A stretch of DNA of 64,000 nt from Streptomyces fildesensis (GTDB taxonomy: Bacteria; Actinomycetota; Actinomycetes; Streptomycetales; Streptomycetaceae). The notes under the pieces are model-generated. The model was not told the DNA's origin and did no database searches. It saw only the letters and a program-made list of their open reading frames with translations. The number at the start of each line of letters is the position of its first letter. Position 1 is the stretch's first letter. Below are positions 53,247 through 61,503 of the stretch, one piece after another. Where the stretch lies: positions 186,001-250,000 of the forward strand of contig NZ_JAAIKO010000006.1 in assembly GCF_016107395.1 (NCBI RefSeq), written 5' to 3'. Made by a program: the position numbers and the translations under genes.

Positions 53247-53720
53247 ATGCCGCGGATCACCCCCAACCTCTGGTTCGACACCGAGGGCAAGGAGGCCGCC
53301 GAGTTCTATGTCTCCGTGTTCCCGAATTCGGAGATCACGAGCATCACGCACTACAACGACGCCGGTCCGCGGCCGGCGGGAACGGTGCTGACGGTCGCCT
53401 TCGTGCTCGACGGCCAGGAGTACATCGCGATCAACGGCGGTCCGGAGTTCACCTTCACCGAGGCGGTCTCGCTGATGATCAACTGCGCCGACCAGAAGGA
53501 GATCGACCACTACTGGAGCAAGCTCTCCGAAGGCGGCGAGGAGGGCCCGTGCGGCTGGCTGAAGGACCAGTACGGGCTGTCCTGGCAGGTCGTCCCCGCC
53601 GGAATGGACGAGCTGCTGAACGACGCGGACCCCGGCCGCGCCCAGCGGGCGATGTCGGCCGTCCTCGGGATGAAGAAGCTCGATGTGGCCGCCATCTACG
53701 CCGCCGCGGACGAGGCGTAG
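53247..53720 (+). CDS. PhnB-like VOC family protein
   Basis: A 157-residue vicinal-oxygen-chelate fold protein of the PhnB/3-demethylubiquinone methyltransferase-like group. It begins ITPNLWFDTEGKEAAEFYVSVFPNSEITSI and has QEYIAINGGPEFTFTEAVSLMI and GWLKDQYGLSWQVVP, all family hallmarks. GAGGAGA precedes the ATG. Enzymatic function is not established for this group. Confidence 0.92.
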   Translation: MPRITPNLWFDTEGKEAAEFYVSVFPNSEITSITHYNDAGPRPAGTVLTVAFVLDGQEYIAINGGPEFTFTEAVSLMINCADQKEIDHYWSKLSEGGEEGPCGWLKDQYGLSWQVVPAGMDELLNDADPGRAQRAMSAVLGMKKLDVAAIYAAADEA

Positions 53721-53899
53721 CCGCGAACGGTGACAACTGCGGGAGCCGCGGCGCGGGCCCGGACGGACGTTGTCCGGACGCGGCCCGCGCCGCCGCTCCG
53801 ACCGCCTGCGGCTCCCCGCCACTCCCTGCGGTTCCTCGCGACGAACCGGGAACGGGCTCCAAATCGGTTCGCCGGACGGGGGGTTGCTAGGGTGCGCCG

Positions 53900-55393
53900 G
53901 TGTCAGTTTCTTCGCGCGATTCAGCGGCCGGTGCCGGATGGCACGGCCAGGAGCCCGGCCAGTTCGAGAGCCTGATGCCGGAGCGGGTCAAAAAGCTCTC
54001 CTGGCTGAACCCGGCGACCCTGTGGAGCGCCCGCAACGGACCGCTCGCCTCCCTCTTCGGTGACCCGACCAACGAGGAACGACAACGCTGGGTGGCCGGG
54101 CAGCTAGACCGCGGGGTCCCGGCGGACTTCGTCATCGAGCGGGACGACCCGGAAACGTACTCCTTCATGCTCATCGCGGACACCGGCGAGGGCGACGCGC
54201 CCCAGTACGCCGTGGTTCCCGGACTGCTGGAGGCGGGCGAGGGCTCCCGGTTCGCGGTGCTGTCGAGTGACGTGATCTACCCCGTCGGCAGCGCCGACGA
54301 CTACGGGCCCAAGTTCTTCCGGCCCTACCGGGACTACAACGCGCCGATCTACGCGATACCCGGCAACCACGACTGGTACGACGGTCTGACGGGATTCATG
54401 CGGGTCTTCTGCGAGGCACTGGCGCTGCCCGCGGCCGCCCGCCCGAAGGTCCTGTCGGCCGGCTGGTGGCGGACGCTGCTGTGGAAGAGCCCGGCGGCCG
54501 CCGACGAGCAGCGGCTGGCGGAGGCGCGCTCGCTGCGGTCGGCCCCCGCGCAACAGTCCGAGCAGCCCGGACCGTACTGGGCCATCGATTCGGGGCCGCT
54601 GCGCATCATCGGCATCGACACCGGGCTGCTGGGCGGGATCGACAAGGAGCAGGGGGAGTGGCTGCGCCGCGTCTCCCAGGGCCCCAGGCCCAAGATCCTC
54701 GTGACCGGTTCACCGATATACGTGGACGACAAGTACCATCCGTGCGCCATCGAGGGCGGCGGCACCGTCGATGAGATAGTCCGCGACGCGGACTGCCACT
54801 ATGTGGCGGCCATCGGCGGTGACATCCACAACTACCAGCACTATCCGGTGGATGTGGACGGCCGCACCATCGAGTACGTCGTCTCCGGAGGCGGCGGAGC
54901 GTTCATGCACGCCACCCACATCATTCCGCGGGTGACGGTGGCCGGAGTCACCGAGCAGGATTTCCACTGCTATCCGCTGCGCGGGGACTCACTGGCCTTC
55001 TACGGCGGGCTCTACGGTCGGCGGTTGCGGATGAAACGATTCTTCGCACTCACCTCCGAGCAGGCGTCGGCGGTCATCGCCAAAAGGCTCGGCATTCCCC
55101 CGACGCGCACGACGACGGCTGCGGTGACCCTGCGGACCCGGCTGGTCGCCTCCCTTCTCGGGGTGCCCTCCCGTCCGCACGGCAGGTCCTGGTTCCGGCT
55201 CCCGGTCCGCAAGATCTACACACAGGTGCTCTCACCGGGTTCGGTGACGTACACCCCGCCGTTCTTCAAGAGCTTCCTGCGCCTGGACGTCACCCCGCAG
55301 GACCTGCGGATCCGGTGCTTCGCGGCGACCGGCTACCGCGAGCAGGAAGTCGCCCCGCCGGTCGAGGACGACTTCACGATCCCACTCGGCTGA
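53900..55393 (+). CDS. Calcineurin-like metallophosphoesterase
   Basis: A 497-residue protein with metallophosphoesterase motifs: SFMLIADTGEGD (about 87), AVLSSDVIYPVG (about 118), AIPGNHDWYDG (about 151), and GGDIHNYQHYP (about 305). The first motif lacks the usual His (DxH), though Asp, Asn-His-Asp and the late His pair remain. A C-terminal extension of about 130 residues is unlike standard family members. GTG start; TAGGGT at 53888-53893 ends 6 bases before it, so the mRNA may be leaderless. Confidence 0.85.
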   Translation: MSVSSRDSAAGAGWHGQEPGQFESLMPERVKKLSWLNPATLWSARNGPLASLFGDPTNEERQRWVAGQLDRGVPADFVIERDDPETYSFMLIADTGEGDAPQYAVVPGLLEAGEGSRFAVLSSDVIYPVGSADDYGPKFFRPYRDYNAPIYAIPGNHDWYDGLTGFMRVFCEALALPAAARPKVLSAGWWRTLLWKSPAAADEQRLAEARSLRSAPAQQSEQPGPYWAIDSGPLRIIGIDTGLLGGIDKEQGEWLRRVSQGPRPKILVTGSPIYVDDKYHPCAIEGGGTVDEIVRDADCHYVAAIGGDIHNYQHYPVDVDGRTIEYVVSGGGGAFMHATHIIPRVTVAGVTEQDFHCYPLRGDSLAFYGGLYGRRLRMKRFFALTSEQASAVIAKRLGIPPTRTTTAAVTLRTRLVASLLGVPSRPHGRSWFRLPVRKIYTQVLSPGSVTYTPPFFKSFLRLDVTPQDLRIRCFAATGYREQEVAPPVEDDFTIPLG

Positions 55394-55486
55394 GCGGGGC
55401 CACCGGCGGGCAGTTGGCGGGGCGGACGGTGGCGCGGTGTTTCCGCCGGTTGCCGCCACCTCCGCTCCACGGCGCTGCGACGACGG

Positions 55487-56323
55487 TCAGGCGCGGCGAA
55501 GCCGCCGCAGGGCCTCCTCGGCGCTGAGGGAGTCGTCGTCCTTGCTGTCGTTCCAGCGGGCGAGGGTGCTGGCGGCTGCCCGCAGCAGGTCGTCCGGCAG
55601 GCCGGCGGCGGCCGCCAGGTCGGCAGCCTCCTCCAGTTCGGGTCCCCAACGCCAGGCCCGGGCGGCCGTACCCGCGATGCGACCCGGTTCGGCGAGTGGG
55701 GAGCCGGTGAGGCGCGACGTGAGGGCGATGAGCTCCTGCCCGACGCCGTGCTCCTGTGCCATCCCGAGCGACAACGCGGCCATCACCTCGGACGTCTTCC
55801 GAAGGCCCGCATAGGCGAGTTTGAGTGCGGAGGCCTGGCCGACCTCGGCTCCGAGCACCTTCGTCGTCACGTCCGTTCCGGCGAAGAGCTTCTCCACGAC
55901 GGCCGCCGCGGGCGCGAGCCCTGAGAGGTAGAGCGTCGGCGCCTCACGGCCGGACGGGGGAGTCCCGGTCACCGCGCCGTCGAGGACCAGCGCCTCCGGC
56001 AGCAGGCCCACGATCCGCTCCATGCGCTCCGGCGAGATGGCGTTGGCCTCCACGTACAGGCCCTCGAACCCGTGCGTGCCGGCCTCCCGCGCCACGTCCT
56101 CGGCCGCGGCCGGCGGGCACAGGCTGATGACGATGTCCGCCCGTTCCAGCAACTCGGCCGCCGTCGGGACGGGTTCCAGCCCGAACCGGGTGGCGCGGGC
56201 CACCGTCCGCTCACTGCGCCCGGCTCGGCACCACAGCACGGTCGCCGCGTGGGTCGCGGCCTGGGCGGCGACGGCCGCACCCATGCTGCCCGGGTGGAGG
56301 ATCCCGACGATCGGCTTGGCCAC
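55487..56323 (-). CDS. NAD(P)-dependent 6-phosphogluconate/hydroxyisobutyrate dehydrogenase-like protein
   Basis: A 278-residue beta-hydroxyacid-dehydrogenase-like protein. The Rossmann motif is GILHPGSMGAAVAAQA (residues about 6-21), and LCPPAAAEDVAREAG and the substrate-side DGAVTGTPPSG follow. The catalytic Lys is expected in ALKLAYAGLRKTSEVM (about 163-178). The C-terminal domain matches the DUF1932-type ending. GTG 56323 is chosen for the GGAG site 8 bases upstream; an in-frame ATG lies at 56365. Confidence 0.87.
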   Translation of the reverse strand: MAKPIVGILHPGSMGAAVAAQAATHAATVLWCRAGRSERTVARATRFGLEPVPTAAELLERADIVISLCPPAAAEDVAREAGTHGFEGLYVEANAISPERMERIVGLLPEALVLDGAVTGTPPSGREAPTLYLSGLAPAAAVVEKLFAGTDVTTKVLGAEVGQASALKLAYAGLRKTSEVMAALSLGMAQEHGVGQELIALTSRLTGSPLAEPGRIAGTAARAWRWGPELEEAADLAAAAGLPDDLLRAAASTLARWNDSKDDDSLSAEEALRRLRRA

Positions 56324-56467
56324 GGGTGAGGCTCCTTCATAGGTGTTCGGCAGGGTGTCGATCACGTCGACGACCGTGTCGACGGTACGGGCCCGGGCGG
56401 GCTGTTCGTCAAACCGGGATCTTCCTCATGGGGCTTGTCGGAGTTGGAGCAGTTTCTGTCCGGACCA

Positions 56468-56496
56468 TTGACAGGGCACTGCTGCGCTCGCATTCT
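56468..56496 (+). promoter_or_regulatory. Consensus promoter of GH64 glucanase gene
   Basis: TTGACA (56468-56473), 17-base spacer, CATTCT (56491-56496). This is the best sigma-70-type promoter in the window. Confidence 0.7.
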
Positions 56497-56510
56497 GAGA
56501 GCGCTCTCAG
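56495..56510. promoter_or_regulatory. LacI-type operator CTGAGAGCGCTCTCAG
   Basis: A 16-bp perfect palindrome with the CG-centred core typical of LacI/CebR-type repressors. It overlaps the -10 box of the GH64 promoter. A 14/16 match lies at the same place before the GH76 gene (63025-63040). Confidence 0.75.
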
Positions 56511-56614
56511 CCCGGGTGGTCCGGACCACCCGGCCAGGAGCCGGCCCCCGGGCGGCCGTACCGGCCCCGACCCCCCACCTCCCCCCACGTGGTGTGCAAG
56601 AGCAAGGAGCAAGC

Positions 56615-57814
56615 GTGTTCGCCAAAAAATGGAAGCTGTTGGTGTCGCTGATATCGGCGGCGGTCATCGGCACAGGTCTCGCCACCATCGGGCCCATCGC
56701 GCCCGCCGGAGCCGCGATACCCGCGACGATTCCGCTCACCTTTACGAACAACTCCGGCCGCGGCGAGCAGATCTACATCTACAACCTCGGGACGCAGCTC
56801 TCGACGGGCCGGCAGGGCTGGGCCGACGCGAACGGTACGTTCCACGCCTGGCCCGGCGGTGCCAATCCCCCCGCCCCGGCGCCGGACGCCGCGATCACGG
56901 GACCTGCCAACGGCAAGTCCATGACGCTCCGGATGCCGAAGTTCTCCGGACGGGTCTACTTCTCCTACGGCCAGAAGCTCGTCTTCAAACTGGCCCTCGG
57001 CGGGCTGGTGCAGCCCGCGGTGCAGAATCCCAGCGACCCGAACCACAACATTCTCTTCAACTGGTCCGAATACACGCTCAACGACTCCGGGCTGTGGATC
57101 AACAGCACCCAGGTCGACATGTTCTCGGCGCCCTACGCCGTAGGCGTCAAGCTTCCCAACGGTTCGACCAAGTCCACCGGCCACCTCAAGCCGGGCGGAT
57201 ACAACGGCTTCTACAGCGCGTTGCGCGGTCAGCCGGGCGGCTGGGCCCATCTGATCCAGACCCGCGCCGACGGCACCGTGCTGCGCGCGCTCGCGCCCGG
57301 CCACGGCATCGAATCCGGCGCGCTGCCGGCCACCGTGATGAACGACTACATCAACCGGGTGTGGAGCAAGTACGCGAGCTCCACGCTGACCGTGACGCCG
57401 TTCGCCGACCAGCCGAACACCAAGTACTTCGGCAAGGTCTCCGGCAACGTCATGAACTTCACCAACAGCTCCGGCGCGGTGGTCACCACCTTCCAGAAGC
57501 CCGACGCCGACAGCATCTTCGGCTGCTACAAGCTGCTGGACGCGCCGAACGACCTGGTGCGCGGCCCGATCTCCCGCACCCTGTGCGCGGCGTACAACCG
57601 CTCGACGCTGCTCGTCAACGCGAACCAGCCCGACACGAGCTCAGCGAGCTTCTACCAGGACGCGGTGACCAACCACTTCGCCCGGAAGATCCACGCGCAG
57701 ATGGCCGACGGCAAGGCGTACGCCTTCGCCTTCGACGACGTCGGCAACCACGAGTCGCTGGTGAACGACTCGAACCCGCAGCAGGCGTACATCACTCTGG
57801 ACCCGTTCAACTAG
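56615..57814 (+). CDS. Secreted GH64 beta-1,3-glucanase
   Basis: A 399-residue secreted enzyme. Signal peptide KKWKLLVSLISAAVIGTGLATI ends near AGA/AIPA (about residue 33). The GH64 domain starts IPLTFTNNSGRGEQIYIYNLG. The catalytic pair known for the family, Glu and Asp 16 residues apart, is present in WSEYTLND...STQVDMF. The enzyme releases laminari-oligosaccharides from beta-1,3-glucan, for example fungal walls. GTG start with AAGGAG upstream. No carbohydrate-binding module is attached. Confidence 0.93.
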   Translation: MFAKKWKLLVSLISAAVIGTGLATIGPIAPAGAAIPATIPLTFTNNSGRGEQIYIYNLGTQLSTGRQGWADANGTFHAWPGGANPPAPAPDAAITGPANGKSMTLRMPKFSGRVYFSYGQKLVFKLALGGLVQPAVQNPSDPNHNILFNWSEYTLNDSGLWINSTQVDMFSAPYAVGVKLPNGSTKSTGHLKPGGYNGFYSALRGQPGGWAHLIQTRADGTVLRALAPGHGIESGALPATVMNDYINRVWSKYASSTLTVTPFADQPNTKYFGKVSGNVMNFTNSSGAVVTTFQKPDADSIFGCYKLLDAPNDLVRGPISRTLCAAYNRSTLLVNANQPDTSSASFYQDAVTNHFARKIHAQMADGKAYAFAFDDVGNHESLVNDSNPQQAYITLDPFN

Positions 57815-57845
57815 GCGCGGTCCTGAGTCCTGTCGTCGCAGTAAC

Positions 57846-57877
57846 GCCGCCCGCCCGGAAGCCCCCGGGCGGGCGGC
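57846..57877 (+). terminator. Terminator after GH64 gene
   Basis: A perfect 13-bp stem (57846-57858 with 57865-57877) and 6-base loop lies 31 bp after the glucanase stop. Confidence 0.75.
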
Positions 57878-57928
57878 GGCGCGTGGCCGCCGTGGCTGTC
57901 GCGGCTGTCGTCGGGTCGTCCGCCGGCG

Positions 57929-58060
57929 TCAGGCGGCCGGTGAGTGCGTTCGCTGCCGGTGGACGTACACATAGACGAGGTCGAAGTAGAGCTCGACCCA
58001 GGAGACCCCTTTCGCCGGAAGGCCGGTGTCGGCGCCTACGGTCCCGCTGTCACTGGACAT
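57929..58060 (-). pseudogene. Truncated LtrA-family membrane protein remnant
   Basis: A 43-codon frame starting at ATG 58060 reads the N-terminus of a low-temperature-requirement A protein: KGVSWVELYFDLVYV, matching the family's conserved VSxxELFFDLVFV first helix. It then loses homology and stops at 57929. The remaining about 350 residues and all further helices are absent. The rest of 57878-58135 holds nothing else recognisable. It is most likely the scar of a deletion. Confidence 0.6.
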
Positions 58061-58135
58061 GGACCCGATAGTAGTGATCAGCGATCACCCCACCGGACCG
58101 CCCGGGCGGCACCGCGAGCTGATAGACCTGGGGCC

Positions 58136-58366
58136 ATGCTTCACGAACCGGACTCCGACCCCGCGACCTTGCCCGGCTTCGCCACCTCCGACGAGCCGGT
58201 CGGCGGGCGTCCGCGGGTGCTGTGTCGGCTCTGTGGGCGGCCGTTGAACGATCCGGAATCGCGGTTGTGGGGGCTGGGGGAGGGGTGTCGGAACAAGCTT
58301 GATACCCGTAGTGCGCCCCGGCCGGGGGTCAATGATGTCGAGCAGGAGCAGCTGCCCGGGACCTGA
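58136..58366 (+). CDS. Small DUF6011-like zinc-ribbon protein
   Basis: A 76-residue protein with a treble-clef/ribbon signature CRLCGRPLNDPESRLWGLGEGC: a CxxC pair and a later single Cys, with flanking residues as in DUF6011 proteins of actinobacteria. The flanks are disordered. Start at ATG 58136; ribosome binding site is poor. Function unknown. Confidence 0.75.
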   Translation: MLHEPDSDPATLPGFATSDEPVGGRPRVLCRLCGRPLNDPESRLWGLGEGCRNKLDTRSAPRPGVNDVEQEQLPGT

Positions 58367-58396
58367 CGCCGGGCCGGGGGCGGGGAGGCAGCCGGG

Positions 58397-58879
58397 TCAG
58401 GCGGAGGGCGGGTCTGTCAGGTCGGAGATGCGGGAGCCGTCGAGAGGGGCCTGGTACCAGACCTCGGTGGGGGAGCCGGAGCCCCAGTACTCGGTCACGA
58501 CCACCGTCGCGTGGCCCGCGCCGCTGCCCTCGTACCGCACGGACCTGTCGGCCGGAACGTTCTGTGCTCGGAAGACCGGGTCGGCCACGTTCGTCTCGGC
58601 CCAGGCATCGAGCTTGTGGTTCAGCGCGGGGGTGAGGAACTCGTTGCGGACCTCGCGCGGGTTCATGGCCGGGTTGGTGCCTTCGACGGCGGCACGGTAC
58701 TGGTCGTAGAAGGCCGTGACCCGCTTGACGGCGTTCGACTCCTGACGAACGGCCGCCACGGAGGCGGGCGCCGCCCCGTCGGCGGCCTGCGCCGGAAGGA
58801 CCAGCAGGCCACAACTCGCCACCAGAGCCGCGGTACAGGCGCCGATCGCGGCACCTCGCGGCTTCGAGCGGTAGGTCAT
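58397..58879 (-). CDS. Secreted hypothetical protein
   Basis: A 160-residue exported protein: basic MTYRSKPRG, hydrophobic AAIGACTAALVASCGLLVLP, cleavage after AQA. The mature part starts with a helix (NAVKRVTAFYDQYRAAVEG) and has strands SVRYEGSGAGHATVVVTEYW and TEVWYQAPLDG, like a small NTF2/SnoaL-type fold. GAGGAGA precedes the ATG. No family is assigned. Confidence 0.75.
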   Translation of the reverse strand: MTYRSKPRGAAIGACTAALVASCGLLVLPAQAADGAAPASVAAVRQESNAVKRVTAFYDQYRAAVEGTNPAMNPREVRNEFLTPALNHKLDAWAETNVADPVFRAQNVPADRSVRYEGSGAGHATVVVTEYWGSGSPTEVWYQAPLDGSRISDLTDPPSA

Positions 58880-59021
58880 ACGTGTCTCCTCGACGACAGG
58901 GCCTGGCGGCCGCGAACCGATCCGTTACGGACGGTGACCAGCTAACCACTCACGGACGACACCGCCCAGAGCGCCTGGGGGAAGGTGTCGTCCGCGAGCT
59001 GTGCCGTCGGAGGGTGCTGTG

Positions 59022-59678
59022 TCAGTGCCGACCCGTGTCGGCACGGCGGCGCAGGACGAACAGACCGCCGGCACCGACGAGGAGGAACGCGCTGGCGAGC
59101 GCCGCGATCGTCGTGCTGTCGCCGCCACCACCGGTCGTCGCGAGGACCGTTGCGCTGGAGGAGTCCGAAGGGGACGGCGTGGCGGGACGCGTGGTGGACG
59201 GCGTCGCGGAGACGGGTGTGGCCTTCGTCGGGGTCGACGACGGCTTCGCCGGCGTGGTCGTCGGCTTCGTGGGGACCGTGCAGGCGGTGTCGGGGGACGT
59301 GGGGAGAACGTCCAGGTTCTGCGCGACGAGGTTTCCGGCCGTCACCTGGACGTACCACTGATATCCGGGCGCCCACTCCACGAGGATCTTCCTGGTGACC
59401 CCGGCCGCGGTCGGGTGCGCGATGTGCACGGTGCCGAACACCGGTCCCGCCATGCCGGACGCCATGCGGAGCACCACGGAGATGTCGGCCGGAGTATCCG
59501 AAGGGTCTTTGTCCGTGACCGTGATCGCAGCCATCGGCGTACCGGTGCTCGTGTCGCACGCCGCTACGGCGTTCGCACTGAAGTCACCGATGCTGCAGGC
59601 GACGGCGGGACCGGTGGCGAGCAGAAGCGCGCCCGCCCCGGCTGCGGTGGCGGCGACCAGCCCGCGCTTGGATATCAC
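59022..59678 (-). CDS. Sortase-anchored surface protein with LAxTG motif
   Basis: A 218-residue protein. The GTG at 59678 has a strong GGAGGA site, so it is preferred over the upstream in-frame start at 59699. Signal peptide ISKRGLVAATAAGAGALLLATGPAVA. A globular Cys-containing domain (residues about 28-125) leads to a Thr/Pro/Ser stalk (125-175), then LATTGGGGDST, a hydrophobic helix (IAALASAFLLVGAGGLFVL) and RRR. This is the class E sortase sorting signal of Streptomyces (LAxTG), so the protein should be covalently attached to the wall. Confidence 0.9.
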   Translation of the reverse strand: MISKRGLVAATAAGAGALLLATGPAVACSIGDFSANAVAACDTSTGTPMAAITVTDKDPSDTPADISVVLRMASGMAGPVFGTVHIAHPTAAGVTRKILVEWAPGYQWYVQVTAGNLVAQNLDVLPTSPDTACTVPTKPTTTPAKPSSTPTKATPVSATPSTTRPATPSPSDSSSATVLATTGGGGDSTTIAALASAFLLVGAGGLFVLRRRADTGRH

Positions 59679-59768
59679 AGATTCCTCCACACAGTTCATG
59701 ACGGCGGGCGCGCCAAAGGCAACGGTGTCCGCACGGTGCCCCGCGCCATCGCGTGAACGTCGAGACCG

Positions 59769-59966
59769 TCAGAAACCGGTCTCGGGCACGCGGGCTTTGG
59801 GGTCGTCACTCATCGTCAACGCCTGCGCGGCTCCTGTCAACTTGGTGATCGCAAAGGTGAATGCAAAGGAACCGCAAAGGCAAAAACCAAGGCAAACAAC
59901 GATGCAAGCACCGAGTCGGAAGGCCGTTTTGGGCAGGTCAGCCGATGGGGATTCCCGCGAAGACAC
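59769..59966 (-). CDS. Possible small single-helix membrane protein
   Basis: A 65-residue frame begins at GTG 59966, overlapping the end of the SGNH gene by 29 bases, and encodes one strong hydrophobic helix (FRLGACIVVCLGFCLCGSF) with three Cys followed by a polar tail. Local GC is low for this genome. There is no clear ribosome binding site. It could be a leaky coupled membrane peptide or a gene fragment. Confidence 0.3.
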   Translation of the reverse strand: MSSRESPSADLPKTAFRLGACIVVCLGFCLCGSFAFTFAITKLTGAAQALTMSDDPKARVPETGF

Positions 59967-61503
59967 GCCCGCGGTCGGTCCACCCGCCGTGACCGTCGCC
60001 GCCGTTCCAGCTGTACACACCTGCGGCGTTGGTGCCCGCCTCGGTGAGGACGTAGTCCGCGTTTCCGTCACCGGTGAAGTCGGCGAAGGAGACCAGTGCG
60101 GCGTTGCTGGTCACGCCCGACGCGATCCCGCCGAGCGACAACCAGCTGCCGTGGCCGTCACCGCCCCGGTTGAGGTACGTCTGGACGGCACCGCTCGCGG
60201 CGATCGCGCTGTAGTCGGCGCGGCCGTCCGCGTCGAAGTCCGCGAACCGGACTTTGGTGGCGTCGGTGGTGACGCCGGTCGCGATCTGGCCGAGTGAGGA
60301 CCAGCCGCCGTGGCCGTCGCCTCCGCGGTTGAGGTAGACGGTGACCGAGCCGTTGGTGTTGATGAGGACGTAGTCCGTTCTGCCGTCTCCGTCGAAGTCC
60401 GCGAACCGGACCCTGGAGGCGTCGGTGGTGACGCCGGTGGCGATCTGGCCGAGTGAGGACCAGCCGCCGTGGCCGTCGCCTCCGCGGTTGAGGTAGACGG
60501 TGACCGAGCCGTTGGCGTTGATGAGGACGTAGTCGGCGCGGCCGTCTCCGTCGAAGTCCGCGAACCGGACCCTGGCGGGATCGGTGGTGAGACCGGCGGC
60601 GACCCGGCCCAGGTCGGACCAGCCGCCGTGCCCGTCGCCACCGCGGTTGAGGTGCACGGAGACCGCGCCGCTGCTCGCGACGGCCAGGTAGTCCGCCTTG
60701 CGGTCACCGTCGAAGTCGGCCCAGCGGACCTTGCCCGTACCGCCCGCCTCGGTCCCCGCGCCCAACGGAGCTCCGCCCACCGCCCAGCCATCGGTGAAGG
60801 CCCGGTCCAGCGCCCCGTAGAACGGCTGGGCCATGCGCCGGTAACCGGCGTCGTTGGGGTGCAGACGGTCGACCCGCTCCGCGGCGGTCAGCGCGGGCGG
60901 CTCGACGTAGCGGAACTCCTTGCCGGCCTGCTGCTCCGCGCCCGCCAGGGCCCGCAGCCGCGCGTTGTACACGCCGGTCTGCGTCTCCAGGCCGGGAGTG
61001 GTCGGGATCAGACCCATGGTGAGGACGGTGATGCCGGGCCGGTCGGCGAAGATGCGGTCGACCAGTGCGGTGAGCCGGTCCGGGGCATGGGCGATGTCGA
61101 TGCCGCGGTCCAGGTCGTTGATGCCGATGTGGAGCAGCACGACATCCGGCCGCGTCCCCGCCAGCCAGCCGTCGACACCGCTGCGGATCTGGTCGATGGT
61201 GTAGCCGCTGTGCCCTTCGTTGGAGAAGTCCGGCAGGGTTCCTGAGGCCTGGGAGCCCACGAGCCGCACGGAGTAGCGGGACTGGCCGGCCACCAGGTTC
61301 CACAGCGGCAGCCGGTACGACGAGCTCGTGGCGCTGCCGACGCCCCAGGTGATCGAGTCGCCCAGCGGCATCACCCGGAGGACGGGCGGCGGGGCGGGCT
61401 GCGCGGCGTGCGCTGCGGAAGGCAGCAGCGCCAGCGCCACGGCTGCGCCGAGGGTGACGGTGAGGGCGCCGCCGATCCGCCGCGTCCTGGTGCGCGGGCT
61501 CAT
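59938..61503 (-). CDS. Secreted SGNH esterase with VCBS/FG-GAP repeats
   Basis: A 521-residue exported protein. Signal peptide through HAAQPA (about 34). SGNH hydrolase blocks: GDSITWG (about 48), GINDLDRG (about 127) and [10 protein letters not shown] (about 218) with the Ser-Asp-His triad. The rest (about 260-521) is five FG-GAP/VCBS-type calcium-binding repeats of 53 residues, each with [13 protein letters not shown] and [11 protein letters not shown], forming a half-propeller. Adjacent repeats are nearly identical over 159 bp (for example starting at 60266 and 60425). The ATG overlaps the GH76 stop (ATGA), so the two are translated together; the esterase likely deacylates glycans. Confidence 0.92.
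   Translation of the reverse strand: MSPRTRTRRIGGALTVTLGAAVALALLPSAAHAAQPAPPPVLRVMPLGDSITWGVGSATSSSYRLPLWNLVAGQSRYSVRLVGSQASGTLPDFSNEGHSGYTIDQIRSGVDGWLAGTRPDVVLLHIGINDLDRGIDIAHAPDRLTALVDRIFADRPGITVLTMGLIPTTPGLETQTGVYNARLRALAGAEQQAGKEFRYVEPPALTAAERVDRLHPNDAGYRRMAQPFYGALDRAFTDGWAVGGAPLGAGTEAGGTGKVRWADFDGDRKADYLAVASSGAVSVHLNRGGDGHGGWSDLGRVAAGLTTDPARVRFADFDGDGRADYVLINANGSVTVYLNRGGDGHGGWSSLGQIATGVTTDASRVRFADFDGDGRTDYVLINTNGSVTVYLNRGGDGHGGWSSLGQIATGVTTDATKVRFADFDADGRADYSAIAASGAVQTYLNRGGDGHGSWLSLGGIASGVTSNAALVSFADFTGDGNADYVLTEAGTNAAGVYSWNGGDGHGGWTDRGRVFAGIPIG

Noticed and set aside
59769..60071. A 100-codon minus-strand frame extending into the SGNH gene
   Set aside because: Its 5' part is shadow of the VCBS repeats; only the last 65 codons are kept as a low-confidence candidate.
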